64,000 nucleotides of DNA. It comes from Gnetum montanum. Its lineage: Eukaryota; Streptophyta; Gnetopsida; Gnetales; Gnetaceae. Shown here piece after piece: positions 11,036-24,442 of the stretch (within the stretch, counting starts at the first letter, position 1; the number at the start of each line of letters is the position of its first letter). The stretch covers positions 638,155 to 702,154 of the forward strand of contig MNCI01006151.1 in assembly GCA_015680685.1 (NCBI GenBank), in the 5' to 3' direction. The translations under genes and the position numbers were made by a program. The notes beneath the pieces are model-generated. The model saw only the letters and a program-made list of their open reading frames with translations. It was not told where the DNA came from and did no database searches.

Positions 11036-11240
11036 GGTGAGATGTTAGCATAGTAGAAAACCTTTCGATTTAAAGTTCTAAGTCATAGGTTTGATTCTAG
11101 TAGGCAATGTTGAGTTAGAAAAGTCTAATTAGACCATATATCTTACAAGATACCTATATTGAATGTAGTTATATTAACTACTTACCTCTCACATGGAAAT
11201 GAACTTGAGGTACCAAGTTTGATCTTGTAGCTAGATACAA
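11036..11240 (+). mobile_element. SINE-like element, copy 1
   Basis: The A-box region GTTAGCATAGTAG is at 11044, the B-box region AGGTTTGATTCTA at about 11088. A body follows with the AATTAGACCATATATCTTACAAG block, matching the body of the copies at 46058 and 29971. This is the tRNA-derived SINE-like family described in the findings. The 3' end is approximate and no target-site duplication was identified. Confidence 0.5.
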
Positions 11241-11326
11241 AAAGAGTGGATTAGGGTGAAGCTGGCAGCAAGCTATAAAACCTTGCCAAATTTCATTGAT
11301 GAGTTATTTTTCACATTTTGTAGATA

Positions 11327-11535
11327 TTAAGACATCCTTCAAAAATGACATGCAACATCATCACCTGAAACAAAGATCTAGTTCTTCATAGAGGTGAATG
11401 ACAAAAATAAAAATAAAAATAAAAATCATGTAGTAAATTAATGCTAAAGCATTCTTCAAAAATGACATGCAACATCATCATCCTGAATAAAGATCTTGCT
11501 TTTCATAGAGACGATGACAAAAAAATCATGCACCT
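11327..11535 (+). repeat. Imperfect direct duplication, about 120 bp period
   Basis: The segment with CATTCTTCAAAAATGACATG, CATCATC and AAAGATCT...TTCATAGAG occurs at about 11330-11400 and again at 11450-11520. An (AAAAT)n run at about 11403-11427 lies between the copies. No coding potential; the frame at 11441-11623 is part of this repeat. Confidence 0.6.
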
Positions 11536-11578
11536 AACCTCATTTTGTTTTGACAAGGCTAATGATAATGATGATGAA

Positions 11579-11682
11579 GAATTCTTTATGAAACTTGAAA
11601 CTGTAGTATTAGTATTCACATAATTCTTTATGAAACTTGAAATTCTTTATGAAACTTGAAACTGCAGTATTAGTATTCTGTT
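11579..11682 (+). repeat. Short tandem repeat, ATTCTTTATGAAACTTGAAA units
   Basis: Three copies of the 20-base unit lie at about 11580, 11622 and 11642, two of them followed by CTG(T/C)AGTATTAGTATTC. This looks like a local slippage duplication. Confidence 0.6.
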
Positions 11683-13016
11683 CAGCCGTTATCTCAAGTA
11701 ATTTTTTATTGCTGAGCAAATTCTGAAACTACCTTGATACAGGGATTCAAAGCAAAGGATCGGATTTCAACCACCAATTTTTTGAATTTAATTTATGCCA
11801 ATATAGGCTGACTTGCAACCCATGCAAGTTCCAATCTTGCCCCCTATTATCACATCCTTGAACAAAAATGATGGTTTCATTTGAGGCTTAAGAAAACTTC
11901 ATGGCATCTTGGTGACGCCGTTGCATGGAATATCTCCATGTAACATCACTGTAGTTGAATTGATTATGACACTCAAAAGTTGAGTCCCCTTGGTAAACTG
12001 AGTCCCCTTGGTAGACTCATTCAAGGTTAGAAATTCAATGTTTGTTAACTTAGTTGAATATAGCTTAAATTAAATGTGATTTCAAGCACTAAGTGCAATG
12101 TTTAACCTATTGGAGATGGAACACAGATTTCTATGGTAAGTTTTAACTAACTGTTATTTCACGGTGACTTTTATGGAAGAGCATTACATGCCACGGGTGT
12201 CACCAGTTGTGAGACGCCAACCAAATTTATTTGCAGAGGGTTAGAAATTGTAGCAGGTGAATTTGCAGTGTTCTGAACTTTCAACCATTTCAAACAATCT
12301 TTAATAAATTACGAGAATGCGCAAGTTGGAAAGCAATTGTAAGAGACAATGCAAGCTAAGCCACATTACATTATTTAGAGGAAGATGCGACATGGTTCCA
12401 TCAATCTATTTCAATCACTAGGAAAGAAAGAAAGAAAAAATGCTATTCACGACACTCAAGCTCAAATTTTCCAAGGCCCCAATGATCATATATCCCAACC
12501 ACTGCATGCTCCTGACCCTTGAGTTTCAATATTTAGTTGGTAATACATTAATACAACTTTGACGCTGACCACGCACGCAAATTAATTTCCTAGGAAACAA
12601 GCAACCTTTTCGCAAAAACTTTTATGTGTGGGTCTAAAGAAAAAGTGTGGAATCCCACTGAAACAAACAGTGTGCATGAATCAAGCAGCAGTAGAAGAAG
12701 ATGGCATGGTGGAGCGGCAATCCAAATAAATGGGATTTGTGGACGACACCTTTGCCACTGCAAATGGGCATTGCTTTTGGCCACATGTATCCATCCCATG
12801 CAAAAACAAAACCAACCAACCCAAACCGATGAAACCAATACTCCCAAGAGACTTACCATTTCACAACAGCCAGGATGAAAGATGGGATAGATTTCTTTTT
12901 CTCACATGGATCAGCACGGATGGTCTGTGCATGTATATGTGTTTGAATGGCTTTTGTTTTGTGCTTACATTCTTTGTGATTTGTCAATGTTGATCGTCCA
13001 GTGCTTCTATCCTATT
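11683..13016. other. Intergenic DNA without recognised gene
   Basis: Several short overlapping frames (12590-12993) occur on both strands in a mildly GC-richer patch, but none shows a domain or a consistent coding pattern. Confidence 0.35.
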
Positions 13017-13073
13017 TATGATGGGCTACCCACGATGACATACAAATATGATGGGCTACCCACGATGACATAC
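13017..13073 (+). repeat. Two tandem copies of a 30-bp unit
   Basis: The 27-base core starting TATGATGGGCTACCCACG occurs at 13017-13043 and 13047-13073 without a mismatch, so this duplication is recent relative to the surroundings. Confidence 0.8.
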
Positions 13074-13139
13074 TATGGTTGGCTTTATACTTGAAGTTAC
13101 AGTTCTTGAGCCTATATTCTTACAGTTACTAAGGTGACA

Positions 13140-13650
13140 CTTGAACTAATATATTTACTTTAATCTTAAATCTTAGTAGCATGTGTTTTAGCATACTTCT
13201 TTGAAATTGAACCTCTAAGGGTATTATTGAATTTATATTTTTACCATGGTCTAGGTGGCATGTGCCTCATCATAACCTCTTGAACCTATATTTTGACTAT
13301 AATCTATGTGGCACATGTCTCATCGTAACTATATGTTCCTCTGAACGTATACCCAATATGAAATTATGTATGAGGTGTCCTTAAATTGATACTTTTTACC
13401 CTGACCCAGCTAGTGGTATGTGGCTTGTTGTACCCTTTGGAATTGAACTTATTAGGGAGGTGGTGAAGGGTATTAGAAACAGAAGTGACCATATGTATCC
13501 AGAATCCTGTTAATGGCACATATCTTGCAGTACCCCTTGGAGTTGAACTTATTGGGAAGACGGGGAGGGGTGTATGTATAAGAAATGACATACGTATCAT
13601 AAAACTTTTACATAACTTTCGTTCAACATATAGGCATGAGTTCAACAATT
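13140..13650 (+). repeat. Diverged tandem array, about 100-bp units
   Basis: Roughly five units share a core like GGCACATGTCTTGC-GTA-CC followed by TTGGA(A/G)TTGAACTTATT and a purine-rich GGG tail. The last two units (about 13400-13495 and 13500-13600) are the most alike. The minus-strand frame at 13364-13663 is an open reading through them without a recognised domain. Confidence 0.5.
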
Positions 13651-14461
13651 TGAAATAGAACACGGAAATTGCAAATCATAACCAGCATGGTCTAACCAAA
13701 TAAATTTGTCTATGGTGCATTTCACAAATGCTTCTGCGTCAACGTCAGTAACTTTTTCATGTCAGGTCATGGGGTGTAGGTGGAGTGGGGTTGGCCTGCC
13801 ACATATTATTCGGTACTTAAACCTGAAAAGTGATTGGAGAATGATATAGGTAAGGTAGTGTATAAATATATGAATATACCTTTTTTTGTGTGGATGGCGT
13901 GGCTGACGTTAAATCAAAAATATGGGTTGGCTGCTCTTGTTGTACTAGTTTGTTTTTAATGCATATGGATGGATACATGGGTGGGGTGGCAATTGCGTTT
14001 TTGATGGGGCTGTGGCTGGGGCCTCGCTCAAATCAGGTGACGTGTTGCAGAAAACTACACGTAACAGAAAGCAAACTCCCTTGCTGGGCATCTAAACTAA
14101 GTTTGGAGTCATCTGCCCGAACTTATGCTCCTTGTCTTGCATGTTGAACTTTAATGAATTTGATGACTTGTTCCAAATTTTAATAGATAAACATAAATAT
14201 TATACGTCTCGGTTCCGGAAAGGTATGCTTACCTATTAGGTTTGGGGTTTGGGGTTGAACTCGTCCTTAGCTACTACCATGGTTTGATTTTCCGTTTTTC
14301 TTGAGAAGAAAGTTGGTCAGGGGTTGTATGTGGGCTGCATATTCAATTGCCACCTAAAAATGGTTTGCTGAGACTGAACGGAGGAGAGATTCATTTGTAG
14401 CCTGGTTCATGTCTCTGGGCCCTACACGGAGGTGCTGGTAACCTCCACTGATACAATCCAA
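13651..14461. other. Intergenic DNA, nothing recognised
   Basis: Mixed GC content. The frame at 13890-14147 has no recognisable domain and no supporting features. Confidence 0.3.
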
Positions 14462-14638
14462 TTTGAATTCTTTTAGAGGAAAAACGTTATGAATGAGCAT
14501 CAATCTAAGCAAGAACATTGAATTTGGATTCTTAAAAGCATTTGAATATTTTTGAATTCTTTTAGAGGAAAAACGTTATGAATGAGCTTCAACCTAAGCA
14601 AGAACATTGACTTTGGATTCTTAAAAGCATGTGGAAGA
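14462..14638 (+). repeat. Two tandem copies of an 89-bp unit
   Basis: The unit begins TTTGAATTCTTTTAGAGGAA, continues through AAACGTTATGAATGAGC and ends near CTTAAAAGCAT. Copies start at about 14462 and 14551 and differ at only a few positions. Confidence 0.75.
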
Positions 14639-15049
14639 TATGTGGAGTCACATATCATCTTCATGAATTAGATTGAGTGTTAGCTAGGGCTCTATTGAGT
14701 CGATGTTTCATTTTCATAATAAATGTAATATCTGTGGAATAGATGTTTTGGATTTTCAAACAATTAAAAACTTCAGTTTAGTTTCAGTATTTATTATTAA
14801 GAATATTTTAATATTAATGAATTTTTATTCTTAAAAGAATGTAATATGGATTTCCAAATTTTTTTTCTAATAAACCATATTATATATCATTAATAATATT
14901 TAAAATAGTAGAAGCATAAATCTATACATAAATCTCTGTATGCTACATAATCATATTCTTTGTTTGCTGTACAATGAACCAATAAAGTGAATAAATATTT
15001 CTAGTTTCCTACTCTAATATTTTTTGGGTTTTTCTTTTTTTGTCCAGAA
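14639..15049. other. Very AT-rich intergenic DNA
   Basis: No frame and no known element; long A/T runs only. Confidence 0.35.
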
Positions 15050-15890
15050 GCCAATTACCAGCCCAACCAATAGAGTCCTCCTTAGTCTTTTAGGTCACTA
15101 TAAAATAAATTTTTGTCATAATACTGAGGGTGAGCTTTCCTGGTCACAGATTTTTTCTCTGGTCCAAATAGCTACCGGTACTTTGTCATGGTAAATAAAT
15201 AATCATTGTCATAATACTAGGTTAAGAGATACATTTTTTATACTAATTATTATTATTTTGGCTGATAATTCTGTGGAGGGGCCAACTACTTTGTTACCTG
15301 GACTTTATCCCTGGAAATAAATAACTTTTCTCATAAAGTTGGGGGAAGAGGTAGACCACTTTATGAGAATTGTATATTGGTTTTGATTTTTATTTTCAAT
15401 GTGAAATCAATTTTAAGTGAATCAATTTGAGACTTTATTAATTTGAAAAACATAAAAGATTCTCTCGAACAAATAATATCTATATAAAACATGAATACAT
15501 ACCTAAACTAGTACTATAATCCATGTATATAATTTTTTTATTTTTTTGGAGAAGCCAACTACCAATTGGCCAAATTGTCAAACAGAATAAATAATTATTG
15601 TCATAATGGTTAACCAAGATATGAACTCTTTTATGGTAATTATTATGGGTATGCATTGACTTTGTCATGGAAATAGAATAAAGCCAAGGAACCACCTACA
15701 AGTTGCCATAACTTTGTCATAGAAAATGAATGCTTGAGATGAACTTTGTCATGGTAATTATTATATGAATACATTTGTTGGACTTTGTCATGGAAAGAAA
15801 GTAAATAATTATTGTTATAATGCTTGTCTGAGATAACTTTTTCATAGGAATTATTATGGGCACGTAATGACTTGGCTAATAACAAACACA
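15050..15890 (+). repeat. Diverged tandem repeat array built on TTTGTCATGG and AATTATTGTCATAATG
   Basis: A theme of GCCAACTACC, CTTTGTCATGGAAA, ATAAATAATTATTGTCATAA and TTTTATGGTAATTATTATGG recurs about six times with variable spacing (near 15056, 15180, 15290, 15550, 15650, 15770). Minus-strand frames at 15480-15695 and 15643-15891 are its translations, with recurring HDKV/NNY residues. No conserved protein was seen. Confidence 0.5.
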
Positions 15891-16099
15891 AAATTTAAGG
15901 GCAAACATTAGTTTGGGAAGAATTATTTAATATTGGGTTTGATTTTTTATCATGAAAATTAATTTTAGGATTTTATTATTTGGGGGGGGGGGATATTGAT
16001 CCCAAAAAAAAGTTATATTAATCAAAATAGAGCATTGAATACACATGTAGTCGTTAAAAAAAAAAATAGAAAGATTAAAAAATACACAACATATGATAA

Positions 16100-19000
16100 A
16101 ACATATAGAAATAACACAAAAGGAAAGACTCCATGGATTTAGGGATGCCTATTTAGGAATTTATCTTTAAAATCATACCAATAACAAAAGAAAGAAGCAT
16201 CCTTTTGAAAATTTGCTCCTCACCAAAGACTGAGTATAATTAGTAGTATAAGTAAAATGAAGAAAGAATCAAATGAAGTAGATGACAACCAAAATTAAAA
16301 TGAAGAGCTCCATTGTAGAGAATTATGTTAAATAAGGTTACTTGCACTAGATCCTTTATTGCTTATAAATCTAAACTATGACTTCAAAAGATGAATCAAG
16401 TGATTAATCTTTAACTAAACTTTTAGAGCTTGGGATATAATTTGAAAATGGACAAGGCAAAAGATCTACAATTTCTTCACAATAGTCAAATGATAAATAT
16501 TTGAATATTCTATCTTCTGAAAATTGATATTACATCTATGCTTCCAAATATGAAAGAGAATAATAAGCCTAATAACTTTCCAAAGAAATCTAAAATTCAT
16601 GGAAGTAATAGGTAAAAAACCAAAAAACCAAAAAAAAAAAACATCATCTTGAGATAGCTGATAATTTGGAATAACTTTGTATGATTAGATCCAAGTGTGT
16701 TAAACAAAAGAATATCACCAAAAGACATGAACAAAATCATCTGTAGCTCCACAAAGAGAGAAAACAGGAGTATGAACCCCAAGATGTTCAAGGCATTTTC
16801 CAATAATTAAACCTTAATGAAGAAGACATAAGAAAAAACTATTGAATTTAGGTAGAGCAAGAAGCTTCCATATTTGGTTGAAGGTGGACTTCTAAAATTG
16901 TTCTGATTCTTGTTTGTGGAAAAACCTATTGTAGTGATTGACAACAATTGAGGAGTTACACAAAAGTTGAAATGAAACATGTAGCTTACAAGGAAAAAGT
17001 TTCAATCCATTAGTCCAACAAAGGCTATAAAAATTACTTTTCACCAAAGCATTCAAATGTAAATAGTGGTGAATAAAATTAAAAATTTGATCAAAACAAT
17101 GATGCATAGTTGTAAATACCCCATACAAATTATTAAACATTTTCCAAGAAATCCATTGGTTAGACAGCTAAGAGAAATCACTCTCTTCTAAAACTAACAA
17201 TTAGCCACCCAAGAATTCGTAGTAGCAAGAGCAGGAGGTGAAGGAGGCAATTATTATAGAAAAAGCTTAGAAAGAAGAATCAGATTAATCTTGACACTAG
17301 TCTAATCTATATAATGGTGTAATACCTATCAATCCCTCCAAATGCTTTTGAAGACATGAGATCTAGGAATAATAATCATATGAGGAAAGAGAATGCAATT
17401 AGTGAAGTAGATACCTTTCCAAAATGACCTTTTTTTGGAAAATGCTTGTTGTAGCCTCACCTAAACGAGAGTTCTAATAATGTCAAAAGCATCCAAATGT
17501 TGAAACAAACACTTTGCCACCAAAGTAAGCCCATGTTTGAAAGAATTTAAAAGACCTAAACCATCATTTTTCTTAGGGAGAGTAGCAATATCCTGAGCAA
17601 CCTAGTGAAAACCTTTTTGAAAATCTTTAGAAGACCACATATCTTGAAATAACTATTCTAACTTCTAATAAGAAGTTCTAGAGGAAGCCCAACATGAAGA
17701 ATAATACACATGAGTAGAAGCACAAATAGATTTTCAAACTAGATACTTACTTGTAAGAGTAAGGGATTTTCTCTTCTACTTATCAATTTTCTTCTAAATT
17801 CAAGATACCACTTGATCCCAAAGAGCTGAAGTATGTCCTTTAAAACGAAATGGAATTCCAAAAATATTAATGATACCTTGATCCTAGATGAGCTTCCATT
17901 TATTTTCAATTAAGTAATAGTAATTATTTTTGAAACTATAAACAAAGGATTTAGTCCAATTAATAGTAGAGCTAGAAAGAAAGAAAAATTGATCCACTTG
18001 AAATAAGAGGCAATGTACATTTGTAGGTGTATTTTGAATAAGGAAAAAATAGGTCATCGATGAAATGCATATTAAGAAGCTAATGTTGAAGATTAGAAAG
18101 AAGAATTCTAATAATAGCCTTATTTTAAATATCATAATATAATTGATGGCAAAGAAAGTTTGCTACAATAATAAAAAAGTAAGGAGCAAGGGGACAACTT
18201 TGTCTTACTAACTTATGAATAGAGAAAAAACATTTCACCATATGCAAAAACTTGGGGCTGAAACCAAGTTTATTCATGATTTACAAAATGAAGTCCTACT
18301 TAATGTTGCCATAAGCCTTTTCATAATCAAGGTTCATAAAGATATATCCTAACCTTCATCCTCTGCCCCACTGAAGACCTTCCCAAGTAGCAACATATTA
18401 TTTAAAATGTATTTACTATGAACAAAATGTGTTTGTTGAGAAAAAAAATATGACAGAATCTTTCTCAAACGTAATGTTAAGCATTTAGCTCAAATTTTAT
18501 ACACCATGTTAAGAAGTATGATGGCTTACTAGTTGGAGATATGAGTAAGATCCCCAGAATTTGGTAGAAGTTGAATTATTCCTTCATTTAATTTTGGCCT
18601 GAAAGAACTAGCATGGATAGCCTCACTAATAACTTGGAAGAGAGCACTCCCTACAAGATCCCAATAATTCCTAAAAAATTCAACTAGAAAGCCATCATAA
18701 CCTAGAGCCTTACTAATGCTTATTTTAATACATGCCTCTTGAAGTTTAGCCTAAGTAATATTAGCTTCTAAAATTTTCAACATAATAGAATTAACCAAAA
18801 TAGGATAATTAATAGTAGCTACCTAAAAGGAATAAATCTATAAGGGTAGTAGTAAATAAAGCTTCAAAATGATTTTTAAGGCAGCAAAGAAGTATATTAT
18901 GATTAGTGATGATGGTACCATCAATTGAAATTTTGTCTAAAGAATGTAAAGGAGATGGAACTATTTATATATTTGAAAAATTTCTTATAGTGTTCATCTT

Positions 19001-20716
19001 GAATTTTTAACCAAGTAAGCGTACTTTTGATTAAGGTACTTTATGTTATATAAACATCCCATTGTTGAAAAGCTAATCAAGGTCTAGCCAAATACTCATG
19101 AACTTGTGAGTTGAAAGGATCTTAAACCAATTGATATGAAAGTTATTCAAAAACAGATTGAATATTATTGTACTCTTGTCTAGCACAAGAGCCCACTTTA
19201 TTATCATAATAACAAGCAAAACTTACACTCTACAAGTAGCATGATGCCACCATTAAATCCAACCCACTTGACCTAAGGGCCTTGGTTCAATATTTCAAAG
19301 GATTAAGAGAATTTGTTGAGTACTAGACAATGAGAAATAATTACTATGTAATAAAAAAAGATGAAAATTATGTTTAAAGTAACTACCATTAATTTGAATG
19401 GACATGGTGATGGGGAAATGATTTAACAAAGTTGGATGTTGATGAATAGTAGGAGTCAAAGTAGCTTGCTAGAATGAAAGAGTGAGAAAATAAACCCTAT
19501 CCAAAAGGCTATGAATATGAGCTTGTCCAAGACTAAGATTACTTTAGGTATATCTATGAAGAAGATTACTTGTGGAAGCATCATTCATAGTTTTAAGATA
19601 AAAATTTTCCTTTAAATTAGATCATTTTTTATAATTATTTATTGGTAATAGAAAAGGCACACCCCTTGGCTTATCATCAAAAAATTTTGTCATATTAAAA
19701 TCACCTCCAAAAATCCAAGGAATAAAGGGAAGAGAAACTGCAAGTTCCTACCACAATAGAGCATGTTCTATAGAATTATTAGGAGTATAAATTGAACATA
19801 TAGTAAAAGGATGATGTGAGTAGTAGAAGATCATCTAAATAACTTTGTGACCTAAATCAAAACTACTCTATATAAGTTTATCTTTCCAATAAGAGGAAAA
19901 AAATGGAAGTATGACCATTTCCATACTCATGGGAAGTAGAAATAACTGATGAGTGAAGAAGAAACTAATGGACTAAAAAAAATAAATGTTTGATTGAAAT
20001 CTTAATTTCTTAACAAAGAATAATATAAAAGGAAATATTTAAACTAAAGAGAAAATTGCTTGCACATTTACACCAAAAGTAATCAGTTAGGCCTTAGAAA
20101 TTCCAAGATAAGATATTCATGGGTAAGTAGAAGAAGTGTCTTGTGAAATAACCTCAAAAAAATTATAGATTCAAAGTATCAACTTTCATAACATGTGAGA
20201 AAATAAAAAAAGAATTTATTGTAGTAATTGACAAAGTAGAATTAATCACTAGGAAAGAAGAAAATTGCTAAACTTTGGATGATGATGATTTAACTATTTT
20301 TCTCCCACTAGCTTCCACAAACTTATCATTTTTAACTATGTTCTTAAATGATCTTCAATATTTTGAAGAGTTCGCTTGTGTTTGAGAAGCTACCTTGATT
20401 GTTGAAGCAAAATGTGGTACTTGTAATTATTTCCAAGGACTAGAAGAGGATGAATATTTAGAGATATTTCTAGAAGAGGTTTCAACATTGAAATTTTATG
20501 ATGTTGGTTGGAACTCTAGAAAAAATGATGAACATCTTTTTTGAAGGTTAGCTAATCATTTTCTCTTGGCCAACAAGGAACATGTAGAAATATGATGCTC
20601 AGCTCAATGAAAATAACTACAAGAATTAGGTAGATAAAAAAAATCTATTTTTTAAGTAAAGACTTTACCACTTACTACAAGGATTAAGAAGTTCTTCCTA
20701 TGTGAGATATCAAGTT
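16100..20716 (-). pseudogene. LINE (L1-type) retrotransposon, 3' and main part, minus strand
   Basis: Reading right to left: a CCHC-like zinc knuckle of ORF1 (about 20560-20630); an endonuclease block with GGDFNM (19691-19711) after a Trp-rich stretch; the reverse transcriptase with LDYEKAYG (about 18310-18334) and an FIDD catalytic box (18053-18064, usual FADD) followed by an INW-KS block; and a zinc-binding C-x2-C...H block of the zf-RVT type (about 16690-16790). These are the ordered parts of a plant L1-type element. It is dead, with frequent stops and frameshifts. Its ORF1 is interrupted by the LTR element at 20717-26682 and continues at 26688. The 3' end and poly(A) were not located; 16100 is approximate. 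Confidence 0.7.
20712..20716. repeat. Target-site duplication AAGTT (left)
   Basis: AAGTT directly precedes the TG end of the left LTR and is repeated at 26683-26687 directly after the CA end of the right LTR. A perfect 5-bp match fixes both element boundaries. Confidence 0.9.
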
Positions 20717-21625
20717 TGATGAGTGGCTAGGTACCCCTACACTCAACCATACGAATACAAGCATTCATGTATGATCTAGTCGAACTTTGTGGATGGGCTA
20801 GTTGTGGTATCTAAATAGTTACTCAGTGATCGTAGTTCACTGTATTCCCACCTAGACTAGTATTTGCTTTGTCACGTATGGTTTAGTCTAGAGTGAGGTG
20901 TAAGATGTGTTTCCTATCATAATGCTACTCCTATGGACAATGGAAAATAACTTTGTTTTAAGCTAAGAGGGAAAGGGAGAAGAGAATCTAAGCTAGCCTA
21001 AGTGTGATGAGCATTCGTCCTTAATCATCTGTACACATCTTGGACCTCATGTACTACTATTGGGATTACCAAGTGCATGTCTTAGGTACACTATTAGGAT
21101 ACCAAGTAGTCACACTTAAAGGCTCGTGATTAAGTTGTAATCATTTCACATTTAATAACAAGGGTAGGAAATGAGGGTAGAGAAACATTAATTAAGAAAG
21201 AGATAAATAACAATAATAGTAAGCAATTAAAACTAGGTGAATGCTACAATGATGAAGTAATCTTGATCTTTGTTGCCATTCATGTGCGTGTCCAAGTATG
21301 TCACACTCGAATAAAGGTTCTATACAATTACAATCATCACACTATGGGCATGCACTGGGGAAAGGGTTGAGATGAACTAAAAAATGACAAAAAAAAACTC
21401 TACTCTAACACTAGCTAACTCTAAAACTTACCGCCCCTTCCTGTGTGTCCAAATGTGTATTTATAGGCTCACACAGGAGTCACGATATCGTGTATTCAAT
21501 ATCGTATCCAAGCTGCGATATCAGGTACCTGATATCAAGGGTCTAATATTGGGGCTCATCAAACTTGATATCTTGTACCTGATATCAGGGGTCCAATAAT
21601 AGAGGTCCAATATCAAGACTCATCA
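20717..21625 (-). repeat. 3' LTR of the family Y gag-only element
   Basis: 909 bp, TG...CA on either strand. U3 (high-coordinate end) holds repeated GATATC or near-GATATC palindromes (21481-21615). A minus-strand TATAAATA box lies at about 21459-21466. It differs from the 5' LTR by many transitions and several small gaps, so the insertion is old. Confidence 0.85.
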
Positions 21626-21635
21626 TACCTCCAAG

Positions 21636-24400
21636 ATGGAATAAAAACTTGTCCTCGAGTCAAACAAAGTGAGGAATAAGTTCATTCAATTACAAATAGT
21701 GGATAGGTATGGGATAATTGAATGACTATGGACTATTTCATGCCGTAGTGTGGGATTAAAAAAAATTTGGACATAGACACAAAATACAAAACTTGTGGAA
21801 CTCATGTGGTTCTTGGTAGTGGTGGCTCCCCCATGGGTGCCTTTCCTTTGTCCTGCACTCCAGGATTTTGAGATTGATACCGTTGAAGAAGCACTTGACG
21901 TTTCTCCTCTTCTATCTGAGGATTATGAGCTATCCATGCTGATGTTCCAATGTTTGATGGAGTTGACACTTCCCATGGGCATGGTAGCTACGGGAACACT
22001 TGATTGGCCTTGACATGCCATGCCATGAATAGCCATCGTTCCTCTGCTCAAGCTCTAACCTCTCCACCTTTTGCTCAGCCCGATTGTGTAGTGACAGGAG
22101 TTTCTTGATGGATGCTGAATGATTGTGCCTCCTTCTCTACATGTTTTACATGAGGTCCTTGGCCTCTACCTCCCCTTGGGTGTTCAGTTGCACCTTGAGA
22201 AGGTCCTCCTTGTTGTCCTCTTTTAGGGGCCATCTATAATCACACAAAGATCAATTGTTAGTAAGGTTATTGGAAGAAGTTCAATTATTTCATACCTTAC
22301 TCATTGCCTTTAATAAATGTTGAATTATTTACTTAGTGTGATTTTAGAGTTAGAAATTTTTTCAAGGAAGTTGCCCTAAAAGTTTAATGTTGGACCTGAT
22401 TTGTTTAGGTGACACATAAAAGGACATGTAATGGTTTTGAGGAATGCTTGATAAAATAATGAAAAAGGAAAGAATATATTTAACAATGAAGTACTTGGAG
22501 GATATAAAATGATGTGGTGATGATGTGCAATGAGTGTAAATTACAAAGGTTATGCAAATGGGTCCTCCCCAAAGTAGATTCCTATTTATGATGCCCTTAC
22601 GTAACCATGCCTAAAAATGTTTGTAGGCACTAAAAGGTTTAAATGTAATTCCCACTAGTTGCATAAAACACACACATGTAGATACCACCGTGATGAGATA
22701 TGAATTCAATACTACACAAGATACGAGTCACAAATACATGAACAACAAGATAAGGTGAACTGTAGAAGGGATTGCAAAGATTGGAACATGAGGTAACTGA
22801 CCTAGGGCACAATGAATCTTGAATGTAGGACATGATTAATGTGTCATGAGCCCATTGCTCCAAAATCAAGACCAAGTCCATTCCTTCAATTAATCACATC
22901 GCATTGCTTCATTGAATGATGGACAACCATAAGAGCATCATGACAGCAAGCTGTACGATCTCTTGGCCTTTTGTGTAAGGGAGGACTGATTTGGAATTTC
23001 TTTGCAACACATTTGTCTTGATCTTTTCATTTCTTTTTGTTTTGCCACTTTGGCACACACACTCTCTTTTTTCTTTTTTAATGCATCATCTAGAGAAGCT
23101 ACCTACCTTTAGGCATGGGTGCATGTCTTTCTAGTGGGACCCCCTAGAATAGCATTGGGTTTCTTTATTAAGTGCCTTTATTACTCTTACTCCCATTGTT
23201 GTTAGATCTACAAGGATCTTAGTACAACCAAGCTACATGATAACTCCTACATATGTCATCAAAAAGAATCCACAAGTCCTTTTGATGTCACACCCTAGCC
23301 ATTCCCTCTTAGTCCATCATTTTTTGTGCTGGGCATAATTAGCACAAAATTACTTTAAGTTTTAATGATGTCAAAAATATCAGCATTCCCAAAATAAAAC
23401 CTCTTATTAATAGAATGGGTGGGTGGATGTTGTGGGCTCATTGTCCAAATAATTAATCACCTAAGACTTGATAGCATATAACAACACCTCAACCAATGAG
23501 TCACATGAATGCTTTATTCATAGATGAGATTACTCATAAAAAGATAAAAAGATAAAATAATAAATTGAAAGATGAAAAATTGGAAAACAAAAAATTGTAA
23601 AATTGAAGAAAATGAAAAACATTTATTAATTCTATTTGTTAGAATGGGGGATATCCCCCATAACTAAACTTTTGATCATAGCAAGAATTAATAAATGGAA
23701 GGGCTGGATCCATGCATTTTGAAAATATTGGGACCTGGTCATATCCAAACCACTATGTGTCTTTTGATGTCATGGTTGGAATGTACCCAAATTGGTGTGC
23801 GCACACTGTATTAAAGTTGACATAGTGGGGCAAGTTAGAAGATGAGTTTAATTGATATAGAGTTAACCCACTATGGCACCCTTTACCGTAAGATGGTATG
23901 CAAGGATCGATATGTCTCTCTATGTGGCTATATTCATTTGATCGCATAGTTGTTGGAGTGTTGATTGGTGGCCCGAATAAGGTAACACAAGGTGTTGAGT
24001 TTGAGGAGAAAGATGCACCACAGTGTTGAACTTATGTTGACTTGGAGGATGCAATGGTCTCGAAACTATGCTGCCCCTTTCTATGGTCACGTCTAAAGAA
24101 GGGATGCCTTCAATGTTGTGGAGGGTTCCCACTGCTATTAATAGTAGTAGCACAAGTAACGTTCATGGGTTGATGTTGTGGTGCAAACCCTTTGGGTACA
24201 ATTGATGGCAATGTAGAAGGAGGTGAAGGATAAGAATATTGAGGGTGAGGAGAAGTGTAAGGCACATGAGGTGGTGATCGTGTTGGATAGGATATGGGTT
24301 GAGAGAATTTAGAAGAATGATAACAATGTGACGAGATAGAGGATGTTGACCTAGTTGGGGAAATAGGATGCTGAACCTGATAAGCGTTTAGGCTTGGATG
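21636..24400. other. Non-coding interior of the family Y element
   Basis: No pol motif was seen. Short frames at 21795, 22639, 23753 and 23920 lack domains. A CATGCACCCATGCCTAAAGG motif in reverse complement near 23100-23145 is shared with 270-550 and about 51050. The region occupies the place where pol would be expected. Confidence 0.5.
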
Positions 24401-24442
24401 ATATGAAGGGTGTGACTAGTTTAAGGGTAGCCTCCCCCATGA

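Noticed and set aside
12590-12993. Possible small protein genes in overlapping frames
   Set aside because: Three to four frames open at once, none with a recognisable motif or codon pattern.
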